22,810 nt of DNA from an uncultured Acetatifactor sp. (GTDB lineage: Bacteria; Bacillota; Clostridia; Lachnospirales; Lachnospiraceae). The stretch spans positions 1 through 22,810 of the forward strand of contig CAQUWW010000041.1 in assembly GCA_948896875.1 (NCBI GenBank). Reading direction: 5' to 3'. Positions 1-7,892 of this stretch are shown here, in pieces. The notes under the pieces are model-generated. The model made no database searches, had not been told where the DNA came from, and was given only the letters and a program-made list of their open reading frames with translations. Position numbers and translations under genes: made by a program. Every line of letters begins with the position of its first letter. Within the stretch, counting starts at the first letter, position 1.

Positions 1-2246
1 CGGGGGATCTCAATCATGGTGCCTACCTTGTACTTCAGGTCGGAACCGGCCTCGGCGATGATACGGTCGGCGGTTTCAACCACTGTCTTCTTAACGAACT
101 TCAGCTCCTTGACCTCACCTACCAGCGGGATCATGATCTCGGGCACGATGTGCCAATCGGGATGAGCCTTGTTCACATTGATGGCGGCCTTGATGACGGC
201 CTCGGTCTGCATTTCTGCGATCTCAGGATAGGTGACGGCCAGACGGCAGCCACGATGGCCCATCATGGGATTGAACTCATGGAGAGAGGAAATGATGGCC
301 TTGATATCCTCCACGGTCTTGCCCTGAGTTTTTGCCAGCGCCTCGATATCCTTTTCCTCGGTGGGAACGAACTCATGCAGAGGCGGATCCAGGAAGCGGA
401 TATTGACATGCTTGCCCTCCAGGGCCTCGTACAGCTTCTCAAAGTCTCCTTGCTGCATGGGCTCCAGCTTGGCAAGAGCGGCCTTGCGCTGCTCCACGGT
501 ATCGGAGCAGATCATCTCGCGGATCGCGGCGATACGGTCGGGATCAAAGAACATATGCTCGGTACGGCACAAGCCAATGCCCTGAGCGCCGAAGGTCACA
601 GCCTGCTGGGCGTCCTTGGGGGTATCGGCATTGGTGCGTACCTCCAGCTGGCGGTACTTGTCGGAGAGCTCCATGATCCGGCCGAAATAGCCGCCGGTGG
701 TGGAAGCGGGCACGGTGGGGATCGCCTCGCCGTAAATGTTGCCGGTGGTGCCGTCGAGAGAAATATAATCTCCCTCATGATAGGTGCGGCCGTTCAATTC
801 GAACTTCTTGTTGGCTTCGTCCATCTTGATGGCGCCGCAGCCGGAAACACAGCAGGTGCCCATACCGCGGGCCACCACTGCCGCGTGGCTGGTCATGCCG
901 CCGCGCACGGTGAGAATACCCTGAGAGTAGTGCATGCCCTCAATATCCTCGGGAGAGGTCTCCAGGCGAACCAGAACGACCTTCTCCCCCTTCTGGCCCT
1001 GCTCCACGGCGTCCTCTGCGGTAAAGACGATCTTGCCGCAGGCGGCTCCGGGAGAAGCGGCCAAAGCGCTGGCCACGGGAGTGGCGGCCTTCAAAGCGGC
1101 CGGATCAAACTGCGGGTGCAGCAAAGCGTCCAGCTGCTTGGGATCGATCATCAGCAGCGCGTCCTCCTCGGTCTTCATGCCCTCGTCGATCAGATCGCAG
1201 GCGATCTTGATGGCGGCGGTGGCGGTGCGCTTGCCGTTTCTGGTCTGCAGCATGTACAGCTTGCCGTGCTCCACGGTAAACTCCATATCCTGCATATCTC
1301 TGTAGTGATTCTCCAATGTGGCACACACATCCTTAAACTGCTCAAAAGCCTCAGGGAACTTGTCCGCCATCTCCGTAATCTTCATAGGGGTACGTACGCC
1401 TGCAACCACGTCCTCGCCCTGTGCATTTGTCAGGAACTCACCAAAAAGGCCCTTTGCGCCGGTAGCCGGATCACGGGTAAATGCAACGCCCGTGCCGCAA
1501 TCGTCGCCCATGTTTCCAAAAGCCATGGACTGTACGTTGACAGCAGTTCCCCAGGAATAAGGAATATCGTTGTCACGGCGATATACATTGGCACGAGGGT
1601 TGTCCCAGGAACGGAACACTGCCTTGATGGCACCCATCAACTGCTCCTTGGGATCATCCGGGAAATCCTTGCCGATCTTCGCTTTATACTCAGCCTTAAA
1701 TTGTCCCGCAAGCTCCTTCAAATCATCTGCTGTCAGCTCCACATCCTGCTTTACGCCCTTCTTCTCCTTCATGGCGTCGATAAGCTGCTCAAAATACTTC
1801 TTGCCCACTTCCATAACCACGTCGGAATACATCTGAATAAATCTTCTATAGCAGTCCCAGGCCCAACGGGGATTGCCGGACATTTCTGCGATGACATTCA
1901 CAACATCCTCATTCAGCCCCAGGTTCAGGATTGTATCCATCATACCGGGCATGGATGCTCTCGCGCCGGAACGAACCGATACCAGCAACGGATTCTCCTT
2001 ATCACCAAACTTTTTGCCGGTAATTTCTTCCATCTTTACTATATACTCATTAATCTGTGCCTGTATTTCATCGTTGATTTCCCTTCCGTCCTCATAGTAC
2101 TGCGTACAGGCCTCCGTTGTAATCGTAAAGCCCTGAGGCACCGGAAGTCCCAGTCCGGTCATCTCCGCCAGGTTTGCACCCTTTCCACCCAGAAGTTCGC
2201 GCATGTCGGCGTTCCCTTCCGTAAACAAGTACACCCATTTTCTCAT
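1..2246 (-). CDS. ppdK: Pyruvate, phosphate dikinase (C-terminus beyond left edge)
   Basis: This enzyme interconverts pyruvate, ATP and phosphate with PEP, AMP and pyrophosphate in the cytoplasm, at the glycolysis/gluconeogenesis node. About 748 residues are present, of a family length near 874. The start MRKWVYLF follows an AAAGGGAG ribosome site. The N-terminal ATP-grasp part holds LLGGKGANLAEM (about residues 19-30) and SVRSGARASMPGMMDT. The phosphohistidine domain has GGMTSHAAVVARG with the catalytic His at residue 454, matching His455 known for Clostridium symbiosum PPDK. The PEP-binding barrel starts with GIGLCRTEHMFF. The catalytic Cys of the barrel lies outside the window. Hand-counted sample lines give about 60% G+C left of about position 1290 and about 50% right of it, so the gene may be mosaic. 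A 717-codon antisense reading frame is a shadow of this gene. Confidence 0.97.
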   Translation of the reverse strand, partial: MRKWVYLFTEGNADMRELLGGKGANLAEMTGLGLPVPQGFTITTEACTQYYEDGREINDEIQAQINEYIVKMEEITGKKFGDKENPLLVSVRSGARASMPGMMDTILNLGLNEDVVNVIAEMSGNPRWAWDCYRRFIQMYSDVVMEVGKKYFEQLIDAMKEKKGVKQDVELTADDLKELAGQFKAEYKAKIGKDFPDDPKEQLMGAIKAVFRSWDNPRANVYRRDNDIPYSWGTAVNVQSMAFGNMGDDCGTGVAFTRDPATGAKGLFGEFLTNAQGEDVVAGVRTPMKITEMADKFPEAFEQFKDVCATLENHYRDMQDMEFTVEHGKLYMLQTRNGKRTATAAIKIACDLIDEGMKTEEDALLMIDPKQLDALLHPQFDPAALKAATPVASALAASPGAACGKIVFTAEDAVEQGQKGEKVVLVRLETSPEDIEGMHYSQGILTVRGGMTSHAAVVARGMGTCCVSGCGAIKMDEANKKFELNGRTYHEGDYISLDGTTGNIYGEAIPTVPASTTGGYFGRIMELSDKYRQLEVRTNADTPKDAQQAVTFGAQGIGLCRTEHMFFDPDRIAAIREMICSDTVEQRKAALAKLEPMQQGDFEKLYEALEGKHVNIRFLDPPLHEFVPTEEKDIEALAKTQGKTVEDIKAIISSLHEFNPMMGHRGCRLAVTYPEIAEMQTEAVIKAAINVNKAHPDWHIVPEIMIPLVGEVKELKFVKKTVVETADRIIAEAGSDLKYKVGTMIEIP

Positions 2247-2334
2247 CTTTTTTCTCCCTTTCTTTTTAGATTCTTGAGCGGCCAGAAAATATCCGCTATC
2301 TGACAGAAAAACAAATATCCGTCAGTATTTTAAT

Positions 2335-2363
2335 ATTGTAACAATTTGCCAAAGGAATATCAA
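2335..2363 (-). promoter_or_regulatory. Sigma-A promoter of ppdK
   Basis: On the minus strand TTGATA (2358-2363) is followed after exactly 17 bases by TACAAT (2335-2340). This predicts a start near 2328 and a leader of about 80 bases before the ppdK ATG. The leader holds a small CTGAC/GTCAG hairpin but no riboswitch I recognise. Confidence 0.75.
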
Positions 2364-2378
2364 CCCATATCTTGGCAA
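2346..2378. promoter_or_regulatory. Inverted repeat across the ppdK -35 box, candidate operator
   Basis: TTGCCAA (2346-2352) and TTGGCAA (2372-2378) are perfect 7-bp inverted arms, with a partial inner ATAT match. The -35 box of ppdK lies between the arms and the left arm sits in the promoter spacer. A regulator bound here would cover the promoter. The protein is unknown. Confidence 0.45.
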
Positions 2379-2458
2379 TTCTTGACCCGACTCTTTAATT
2401 TCGTGCAACCTGTCCATTTTTCACCATTTGCAGATGACATTCTGCACAACAAAAAGCA

Positions 2459-2492
2459 GCTTGTAAGCGTTTACATGGTTGCACTTACAAGC
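2459..2492 (-). terminator. Hairpin terminator after the phosphodiesterase gene
   Basis: GCTTGTAAG (2459-2467) and CTTACAAGC (2484-2492) form a perfect 9-bp stem with a 16-base loop. On the minus strand the stem is followed by TGCTTTTTG, and it lies about 84 bases downstream of the GDPD stop. It probably separates that gene from ppdK. Confidence 0.55.
2461..2475. promoter_or_regulatory. cre-like catabolite-responsive site
   Basis: TTGTAAGCGTTTACA fits the published Bacillus cre consensus WTGNAANCGNWNNCW at every defined position and is nearly palindromic. It lies about 100 bp upstream of the ppdK -35 box, inside the hairpin downstream of GDPD. CcpA control of ppdK is an inference, because the distance is long for direct repression and the match could be incidental. 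Confidence 0.45.
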
Positions 2493-2575
2493 CTCTTCCT
2501 TCGCTGCTATCCAATTCTGCATCGCTTTCCCGTCCATTCACAGCCATTCGGCCATATGTGCTCCGCAATGCCCCG

Positions 2576-3424
2576 TCACTTTCTGCCGACATTGGCTGGT
2601 ATGGCTGTCGGGAGAAAGCTGTCAAAAATAAAGATATCAAAATATTTTTTTGCTTCCGCCAACTGCTCTTTGCTGCGAATGGTCCAGGCGGCCGCCTTGC
2701 TGTGATAGAAGCTGCGGCAGATCCTTCTGGATAAGATTTTCGGATATTTGCAATTATATGCAATAAAATCAGGTCGGCCTACCCAGTTAAACAGCAGATT
2801 CTGTAACAGAAAAGAGAAGGCACCCACATATTCCCCCTCCTTCAGAAACGCATCCGAAAGCTGCCCCCTGACGATCTCTCTCCTGTGTGTCCGATACCAG
2901 AACACAGCCAACGGATTGAAGGACTCTATGCAATACAATCCCTTATATTCGGAAAGAAGCCTGTCCACAGCCGGACAAAGAGACATATTGGTCCACTCGA
3001 TTTTCAATTCCACAATCAATGGTACACGTCCGTCTACCAGCCGCAGCACATCTTCCAGCTTCGGAATCCTCTCCTGTGTCCCGCACAGCCTAAATTGCCG
3101 CAACTCATTATAAGTATAGTCGCAGAGCTTTCCCTGCCCACGACAGATTCTATCCAATGTGAAGTCATGGAATACCACAGGAATCCCATCCCTGGTAAGC
3201 TGCACATCCAGTTCAATACCAAACCCCGCTTCCACCGCCCGCCGGAAAGCCGCCATAGAATTCTCCGGTATCCCCGCCGCATTGTCATGCAGTCCTCTGT
3301 GCGCATACAACCATTTCGTAAAAGGAGCCGTATCCGGCTTATAAGCCACTCTCGGCATAATCATCAGAAAATAGAGTCCTGCCAATACAAGGATACAGAT
3401 GAAAAACACAAGCACTATCTTCAT
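2576..3424 (-). CDS. Membrane-anchored glycerophosphodiester phosphodiesterase
   Basis: GDPD-family enzymes cut glycerophosphodiesters into glycerol 3-phosphate and an alcohol. The 282-residue product starts with one hydrophobic segment (residues 3-23), probably an uncleaved membrane anchor or signal that puts the domain outside the membrane. The catalytic and metal residues are visible: AHRG (His42-Arg43), PENS (53-56), ELD (Glu71, Asp73), FHD (His86) and the VELK strand (138-141). Late motifs such as AAAWTIRS fit the C-terminal part of the barrel. Glycerophospholipid turnover or teichoic acid scavenging are possible roles. The ribosome site is weak: AAAGGA lies about 15 bases from the ATG. 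It is transcribed alone, away from the ABC-F gene. Confidence 0.9.
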   Translation of the reverse strand: MKIVLVFFICILVLAGLYFLMIMPRVAYKPDTAPFTKWLYAHRGLHDNAAGIPENSMAAFRRAVEAGFGIELDVQLTRDGIPVVFHDFTLDRICRGQGKLCDYTYNELRQFRLCGTQERIPKLEDVLRLVDGRVPLIVELKIEWTNMSLCPAVDRLLSEYKGLYCIESFNPLAVFWYRTHRREIVRGQLSDAFLKEGEYVGAFSFLLQNLLFNWVGRPDFIAYNCKYPKILSRRICRSFYHSKAAAWTIRSKEQLAEAKKYFDIFIFDSFLPTAIPANVGRK

Positions 3425-3465
3425 CGTTCTAAAATCAATCCTTTCCTCATTTAAGTACTGCTTCT

Positions 3466-3494
3466 ACTTTAACCCTTTTCCGGATACTTTGCAA
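3466..3494 (-). promoter_or_regulatory. Promoter of the phosphodiesterase gene
   Basis: The minus strand shows TTGCAA (3489-3494), 17 bases, then TAAAGT (3466-3471). It lies about 40 bases ahead of the ATG at 3424. The -10 box is imperfect. Confidence 0.5.
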
Positions 3495-3565
3495 GTTTCT
3501 CCTCTAAAACTTTCCCGTCCGCCTTTCCACCCGCTTCCGGCCGCCATGATTTCCCGCGATTTTCC

Positions 3566-3593
3566 TTGCTAATTCAAAGGTTTTGTGTATAAT
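3566..3593 (+). promoter_or_regulatory. Promoter of the ABC-F gene
   Basis: TTGCTA (3566-3571), a 16-base spacer and a perfect TATAAT (3588-3593) precede the ABC-F start by about 65 bases. The palindrome AGTATACT lies near the expected transcription start. Confidence 0.6.
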
Positions 3594-3660
3594 AATAGAA
3601 GTATACTATACGCCTGTCCGACAAAAAAGAACCGGCAGACGCGGGAAATGAGGATTTAAA

Positions 3661-5298
3661 ATGATAAGTGTAAACAATGTAACTCTGAGAATCGGCAAGA
3701 AAGCGTTATTTGAGGATGTTAATATCAAATTTACCGAAGGCAACTGCTATGGTGTCATCGGTGCAAACGGCGCCGGTAAGTCCACCTTTTTGAGAATTCT
3801 GTCAGGTGACCTGGAAACCACAAGCGGCGACATCACCATTACGCCCGGACAGCGTCTTTCCGTGCTGGAGCAGGATCATTTCAAATATGATAACTACCCG
3901 GTAATGGATACTGTCATCATGGGAAATGCCCGATTGTATCAGATCATGAAAGAAAAGGATGCTATCTACGCAAAGGAGGATTTCACTGACGAGGACGGTA
4001 TTCTGGCCAGTGAACTGGAAGCGGAATTTGCGGAAATGGACGGATGGGAAGCGGAATCCAATGCCTCCATGGTGCTGAACGGCCTGGGAATCGGCATGGA
4101 ATTTCATGATTCTCTGATGAAAGATCTGGACGGCAGTCTGAAGGTAAAGGTGCTGCTGGCCAAGGCCCTGTTCGGCAATCCGGACATTCTGCTGTTGGAC
4201 GAGCCTACCAACCATCTGGATCTGGATGCCATCGCATGGCTGGAAGAATTTCTGATCGATTTCCAGAATACCGTGATTGTAGTGTCTCACGACCGTTATT
4301 TTCTGAATAAGGTATGCACCCATACCGCCGATATCGATTATGGCAAAATTCAGCTCTATGCCGGCAATTATGATTTCTGGTATGAATCCAGCCAGCTGTT
4401 GATCCGTCAGATGAAGGAAGCCAACAAGAAAAAAGAGGAGAAAATCAAGGAACTGCAGGAATTTATCTCCCGATTCTCCGCCAATGCTTCCAAGTCCAAA
4501 CAGGCCACCTCCCGAAAACGCGCTTTGGAGAAAATCGAGCTGGATGAAATCAAACCTTCCAGCAGAAAATACCCTTACATTGATTTCCGTCCCGACCGTG
4601 AAATCGGAAATGAGGTGCTCACTGTGGAACACCTGTCTAAAACCGTCGGCGGTGAAAAAGTGTTGGATGATATCTCCTTCGTGGTAGGCCATGATGACAA
4701 AATTGCCTTCGTCGGCGGCCAGGAGCTGGCCAAAACCACGCTTTTCCAGATTCTCATGGGTGAGATGGAGCCGGACGAAGGGACCTATAAATGGGGTGTC
4801 ACCACTTCCCAGGCCTATTTTCCAAAGGACAGTACGGAAGAATTCAACAACGATCTGACCATTGCGGAATGGCTTACCGGCTATTCTCCCGTAAAGGATG
4901 TCACCTATGTGCGCGGGTTCCTTGGACGTATGCTCTTCGCCGGTGAAGACGGCGTCAAGAAGGTAAAGGTGCTCTCCGGAGGAGAAAAAGTGCGTTGTCT
5001 GTTGTCTAAAATGATGATCAGCGGCGCCAACTGTCTGGTGTTCGACGAGCCCACCAACCACCTGGATATGGAGTCCATCACCGCCCTGAACAACGGCCTG
5101 ATCAAGTTTCCGGGCGTGGCATTGTTCTCCTGTCATGATCACCAGTTTGTGCAGACCACAGCCAACCGCATTATGGAAATCCTGCCGGACGGACATATGA
5201 TTGACAAAATTACTTCTTATGACGAATATCTGGCCAATGATGAAATGGCAAGAAAGCGGACCGTATTCACCGCTCAGAAGGAAGAGGAAGAATATTGA
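3661..5298 (+). CDS. ABC-F family ATPase (YbiT/YkpA-like)
   Basis: This 545-residue protein has two ABC ATPase domains and no membrane segments, typical of ABC-F proteins that act on the ribosome rather than in transport. Domain 1 has Walker A GANGAGKST (34-42), Walker B ILLLDEPTNHLD (176-187) and SHDR (209-212). A charged linker follows (about 250-300). Domain 2 has signature LSGGEK (438-443) and Walker B VFDEPTNHLD (460-469). Two motifs depart from the general consensus: the first signature reads LDGSLKVK (156-163) instead of LSGGQ, and the second Walker A reads GGQELAKTT (352-360) with Ala for the last Gly. The AAKTT-like second site resembles my memory of the YkpA-type subgroup, so it may be a subgroup trait. 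A promoter and the AGGA ribosome site support the start. The PHP gene follows after 34 bases. Antibiotic protection or translation-factor roles are both possible. Confidence 0.93.
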   Translation: MISVNNVTLRIGKKALFEDVNIKFTEGNCYGVIGANGAGKSTFLRILSGDLETTSGDITITPGQRLSVLEQDHFKYDNYPVMDTVIMGNARLYQIMKEKDAIYAKEDFTDEDGILASELEAEFAEMDGWEAESNASMVLNGLGIGMEFHDSLMKDLDGSLKVKVLLAKALFGNPDILLLDEPTNHLDLDAIAWLEEFLIDFQNTVIVVSHDRYFLNKVCTHTADIDYGKIQLYAGNYDFWYESSQLLIRQMKEANKKKEEKIKELQEFISRFSANASKSKQATSRKRALEKIELDEIKPSSRKYPYIDFRPDREIGNEVLTVEHLSKTVGGEKVLDDISFVVGHDDKIAFVGGQELAKTTLFQILMGEMEPDEGTYKWGVTTSQAYFPKDSTEEFNNDLTIAEWLTGYSPVKDVTYVRGFLGRMLFAGEDGVKKVKVLSGGEKVRCLLSKMMISGANCLVFDEPTNHLDMESITALNNGLIKFPGVALFSCHDHQFVQTTANRIMEILPDGHMIDKITSYDEYLANDEMARKRTVFTAQKEEEEY

Positions 5299-5332
5299 CA
5301 GAGAAGTCAGTCCATGGAAAGGCGCGGGAATT

Positions 5333-6217
5333 ATGATACAGCCAATTGATTTACATGTACATTCCAATCGATCAGACGGCACTTTTTCTCCTGCCGGACT
5401 GGTAGACTATGCCATGGAAAAAGGTCTGAAAGCGTTTGCGCTCACGGATCATGACACGGTGGACGGACTGGATGAGGCCATACATTACGCCGCAGGACTA
5501 AGGGCCTCGTCCCCCGTCCCTGAGAATGTACCTGAAGTCATCCCGGGAATTGAATTTTCAGCCGAATATCAGGGAAAAGATGTCCACATTGTGGGACTGT
5601 ATATAGACTATCAGGAAAAAGCGTTCCGGGAACAGCTCCAGGCATTTGTAGATTCCCGCATCACAAGGAATCAGAAAATCTGCGGTTTATTGCAAAAGGC
5701 AGGGGTTCCTGTCATTTACGAAGATCTCCTGGCAGAATTTCCCGATGCGGTCATCACCAGAGCTCATTACGCAAGATATATGCTGCGTCATGGTTACGTT
5801 GGCACTATGGCGGAAGCCTTTGAACGTTATATTGGGGACGGCTGTCCCTGTTATATCCCCCGGGAAAAAATAACGCCGGCAGAGGCAGTGAAACTGATTG
5901 GGGAAGCATCCGGCGTCTCCATATTGGCGCATCCTGTGCTCTACCATATGACAGATGCCCAATTGGAACAACTGACAGTCCGTTTAAAAGAGGCCGGTCT
6001 GGTCGGCATAGAAGCCATCTACAGCACCTATACTCCCGCGGAAGAACGCCACATCCGCTCTCTGGCTGCAAAGTACGATCTGCTCATCAGCGGCGGCAGC
6101 GATTTCCATGGCGCCAACAAGCCGGGATTGGATCTGGGTAATGGATACGGAAAGCTTTTCGTCCCCTCTTCGGTGCTGGATACCATCAGGCGATACAGGG
6201 AGATTCTATTGTCATGA
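5333..6217 (+). CDS. PHP-domain phosphoesterase (TrpH/YciV, RNase AM-like)
   Basis: The 294-residue protein belongs to the PHP metal-dependent phosphoesterases. Family members include the E. coli 5'-3' exoribonuclease RNase AM (YciV) and a 3',5'-nucleotide bisphosphate phosphatase. The metal ligands are all visible: DLHVHSNRSDGT (His8, His10, Asp15), TDHDT (His40), GIEFS (Glu74), VHIVG (His85), RAHYAR (His145), LAHP (His200) and GSDFHG (Asp257, His259). The frame is open upstream into the ABC-F gene, but the ATG at 5333 directly precedes the conserved N-terminus, so the longer version is rejected. The ribosome site (GGGAA) is weak, and translation is probably helped by the ABC-F gene 34 bases ahead. 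Substrate is not decided by the sequence. Confidence 0.92.
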   Translation: MIQPIDLHVHSNRSDGTFSPAGLVDYAMEKGLKAFALTDHDTVDGLDEAIHYAAGLRASSPVPENVPEVIPGIEFSAEYQGKDVHIVGLYIDYQEKAFREQLQAFVDSRITRNQKICGLLQKAGVPVIYEDLLAEFPDAVITRAHYARYMLRHGYVGTMAEAFERYIGDGCPCYIPREKITPAEAVKLIGEASGVSILAHPVLYHMTDAQLEQLTVRLKEAGLVGIEAIYSTYTPAEERHIRSLAAKYDLLISGGSDFHGANKPGLDLGNGYGKLFVPSSVLDTIRRYREILLS

Positions 6218-6233
6218 ATAACGTATCGTAAAA

Positions 6234-6266
6234 GGCAGCAGGATTTTCCTGCTGCCCGTCGTTTTT
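6234..6266. terminator. Bidirectional terminator between convergent genes
   Basis: GGCAGCAGGA (6234-6243) and TCCTGCTGCC (6247-6256) form a perfect 10-bp stem with a TTT loop. A T run follows on the plus strand (6262-6266), and AAAA precedes it, giving TTTT on the minus strand. It ends the ABC-F/PHP transcript and the small acidic gene. Confidence 0.85.
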
Positions 6267-6278
6267 CGCACCTTCTGT

Positions 6279-6539
6279 TCAGACTGTTACAATCAGATAT
6301 CTGCCGTCACCGATGTCAAACACTTCGTCCGCATCCAGAATCTCTTCATCCATTGCACCTTCAATATCGATGCCTTCATCCTCGAAGTACCTGATCACCT
6401 CTTCAACAGACTTGACTACAACTGCCATGGACTCCTCCAAAAAGTTCTCAGCTTCCTCAAAGGTCTCCGCAACCTCCTTGGGAAAAAGCTGCAGCTGATT
6501 TTCCAGAAAGCACTCCAACACATCGTCGTCAAACTGCAT
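6279..6539 (-). CDS. Small acidic conserved protein, function unknown
   Basis: An 86-residue, strongly acidic protein with no membrane segment and no recognised catalytic motif. It opens MQFDDDVLECFLENQ, has a helical EEAENFLEE stretch and closes with the hydrophobic strand GRYLIVTV. I recall similar short acidic proteins in Lachnospiraceae genomes, sometimes labelled glyoxalase, but see no glyoxalase metal ligands, so I do not assign a function. It has its own near-consensus promoter (TTGACA, 17, TATCAT) and a strong ribosome site (AAAGGAGGG, then TTAAGA before the ATG), suggesting high expression. It is the last gene of the minus-strand block and ends at the bidirectional terminator. Confidence 0.8.
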   Translation of the reverse strand: MQFDDDVLECFLENQLQLFPKEVAETFEEAENFLEESMAVVVKSVEEVIRYFEDEGIDIEGAMDEEILDADEVFDIGDGRYLIVTV

Positions 6540-6582
6540 TCTTAACCCTCCTTTCCTTTCAGAAGTTTATACTCTTGCCCAC

Positions 6583-6611
6583 ATGATAATACGATTGAGA
6601 ATTTATGTCAA
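6583..6611 (-). promoter_or_regulatory. Strong promoter of the small acidic gene
   Basis: On the minus strand a perfect TTGACA (6606-6611) is followed after 17 bases by TATCAT (6583-6588). It sits just after the HAD gene stop and 44 bases ahead of the ATG at 6539. Confidence 0.75.
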
Positions 6612-6625
6612 TATATAATTCATTT

Positions 6626-7279
6626 TCAAATATATCTAAGAAGCTCCAATGGATGTTCAATCAATACATCTGCTCCTCCTTCTTCCAGTTCCCTGCGTTC
6701 CCGAAATCCCCAGAGTGCGCCCACGGTAAAGATTCCGGCATTTTTGCCTGTCTTCATATCCGTAGCCGTGTCTCCCAGATACAGCACATCTGCCGCCGTC
6801 ACTTTAAGCTGTGCAAAAATCTGAAAAACCCCTTCCGGGCTTGGCTTGATGGCCACCTCCTCCTTCTGCCCCTGTATCACATCAAAATATTCCTTTCCAA
6901 ACAAAGTCTCAATCACATTGATTGTCTCTGCGTGAGGCTTATTAGAAAACACTGCAATTTTGATCCCCTGGGCCTTCAGTGCCGCCAAAAGCTCCGGAAT
7001 GCCTTCATAAGGCCGCACTCTGTACATGCAGTTCTCCCGGAAGATTTCCCTGTAGCGGGCGTAAGCCTCTTCAAAATGCACCAGCTGCGTATCTCCGCCG
7101 GCCTTCAAGGCCCGTCTGACCAGGTTCGCCGCACCGTCACCGACAAAATATTTATACTGCTCCACGGAAAAAGGACCATATCCGAAGAGCTCCATCGTCC
7201 TGTCTCCGCTGTACTTTATGCTGTGAATAGAATCTGAAAGTGTCCCGTCCAAATCAAATATTACCGCTTTTCTGCTCAT
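6626..7279 (-). CDS. HAD-superfamily phosphatase, phosphoglycolate phosphatase-like
   Basis: The product (217 residues) is a HAD hydrolase with a helical cap. It shows motif I FDLDGTLSDS (Asp9 nucleophile, Asp11), motif II FSNK (Ser112), Lys145 in VAIKPSPEG and motif IV LGDTATDM (169-175). Gph or PpaX-like enzymes (phosphoglycolate or pyrophosphate phosphatase) have this layout; the substrate cannot be read from sequence. The ATG at 7279 overlaps the maf TGA in an ATGA arrangement, so translation is probably coupled. A GTG at 7288 with GGAGG seven bases ahead is an alternative start adding three residues. It lies behind maf in the ppx-ppk1-maf series, where a general phosphate-ester clean-up role would fit. 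Confidence 0.9.
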   Translation of the reverse strand: MSRKAVIFDLDGTLSDSIHSIKYSGDRTMELFGYGPFSVEQYKYFVGDGAANLVRRALKAGGDTQLVHFEEAYARYREIFRENCMYRVRPYEGIPELLAALKAQGIKIAVFSNKPHAETINVIETLFGKEYFDVIQGQKEEVAIKPSPEGVFQIFAQLKVTAADVLYLGDTATDMKTGKNAGIFTVGALWGFRERRELEEGGADVLIEHPLELLRYI

Positions 7280-7869
7280 TCGAGCCACCCCTTTGCCTCC
7301 TGGTACAGCCTGCTCACCGGCAGTCCCACCACATTATTATAATCGCCCTCAATGCCCTTCACATATCTGGCAAAAATCCCCTGTATTCCATAGGCTCCCG
7401 CCTTATCCATGCACTCTCCGCTGTCCACATAGGCGGTAATCTCCTCTACGCTCAAAGGGTAGAAATATACCCTGGTGGATTCATGAAACACTTTCTGCCT
7501 CACATACTCCTCTTCCCTTCGGCTTCCAGGACGATATAACAGTGTCACGCCTGTGTACACCTCGTGACATCTCCCTGAGAGCCTTTTGAGCATTTCTATA
7601 GCCTGTATTCTATCCGCAGGCTTTCCAAGAATCTGTCCCTCTATGGCCACCACAGTATCCGCACCCACAATCAGGAAATCCTCGCTGTCCTCTTCCAGAG
7701 TTTCAAGCACTGCTTCCGCCTTCTGCCTGGCCAGTTCTTCCACCACCTGTTCCGGAAGAGAGGCTGTCGTCCTCTCTTCCACCTGGCTTACCTTCACTTC
7801 AAAATCCAGTCCAATCTGCGCAAGAAGCTCCCTCCTGCGAGGTGATGCCGATGCAAGTATAATTTTCAT
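7276..7869 (-). CDS. maf: Maf family nucleoside triphosphate pyrophosphatase
   Basis: Maf proteins hydrolyse non-canonical or canonical nucleoside triphosphates to monophosphates and pyrophosphate; B. subtilis Maf is linked to septum inhibition. The 197-residue product has the family motifs LASASPRRRELL (5-16), GADTVV (69-74, catalytic Asp71), LGKPAD (81-86), SGRCHEVYTGV (98-108) and DKAGAYGIQG (155-164). The open frame extends nine codons upstream, but GGAGG five bases ahead of the ATG at 7869 and the conserved N-terminus fix the start. It lies 23 bases after ppk1 and overlaps the HAD gene by four bases. Confidence 0.95.
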   Translation of the reverse strand: MKIILASASPRRRELLAQIGLDFEVKVSQVEERTTASLPEQVVEELARQKAEAVLETLEEDSEDFLIVGADTVVAIEGQILGKPADRIQAIEMLKRLSGRCHEVYTGVTLLYRPGSRREEEYVRQKVFHESTRVYFYPLSVEEITAYVDSGECMDKAGAYGIQGIFARYVKGIEGDYNNVVGLPVSRLYQEAKGWLE

Positions 7870-7892
7870 CTCTACCTCCAGATCCATTCTGA

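Noticed and set aside
150..2303. 717-codon open frame on the plus strand
   Set aside because: It is antisense to ppdK, whose motifs and catalytic His are on the minus strand; the long frame follows from codon bias, and its protein is low-complexity without domains.
5201..5332. N-terminal extension of the PHP protein
   Set aside because: These codons overlap the end of the ABC-F gene in another frame and precede the conserved PHP start MIQPIDLHVH.
3802..5382. 526-codon open frame antisense to the ABC-F gene
   Set aside because: The plus-strand frame has clear Walker motifs and a promoter; the antisense product has no recognisable domain.
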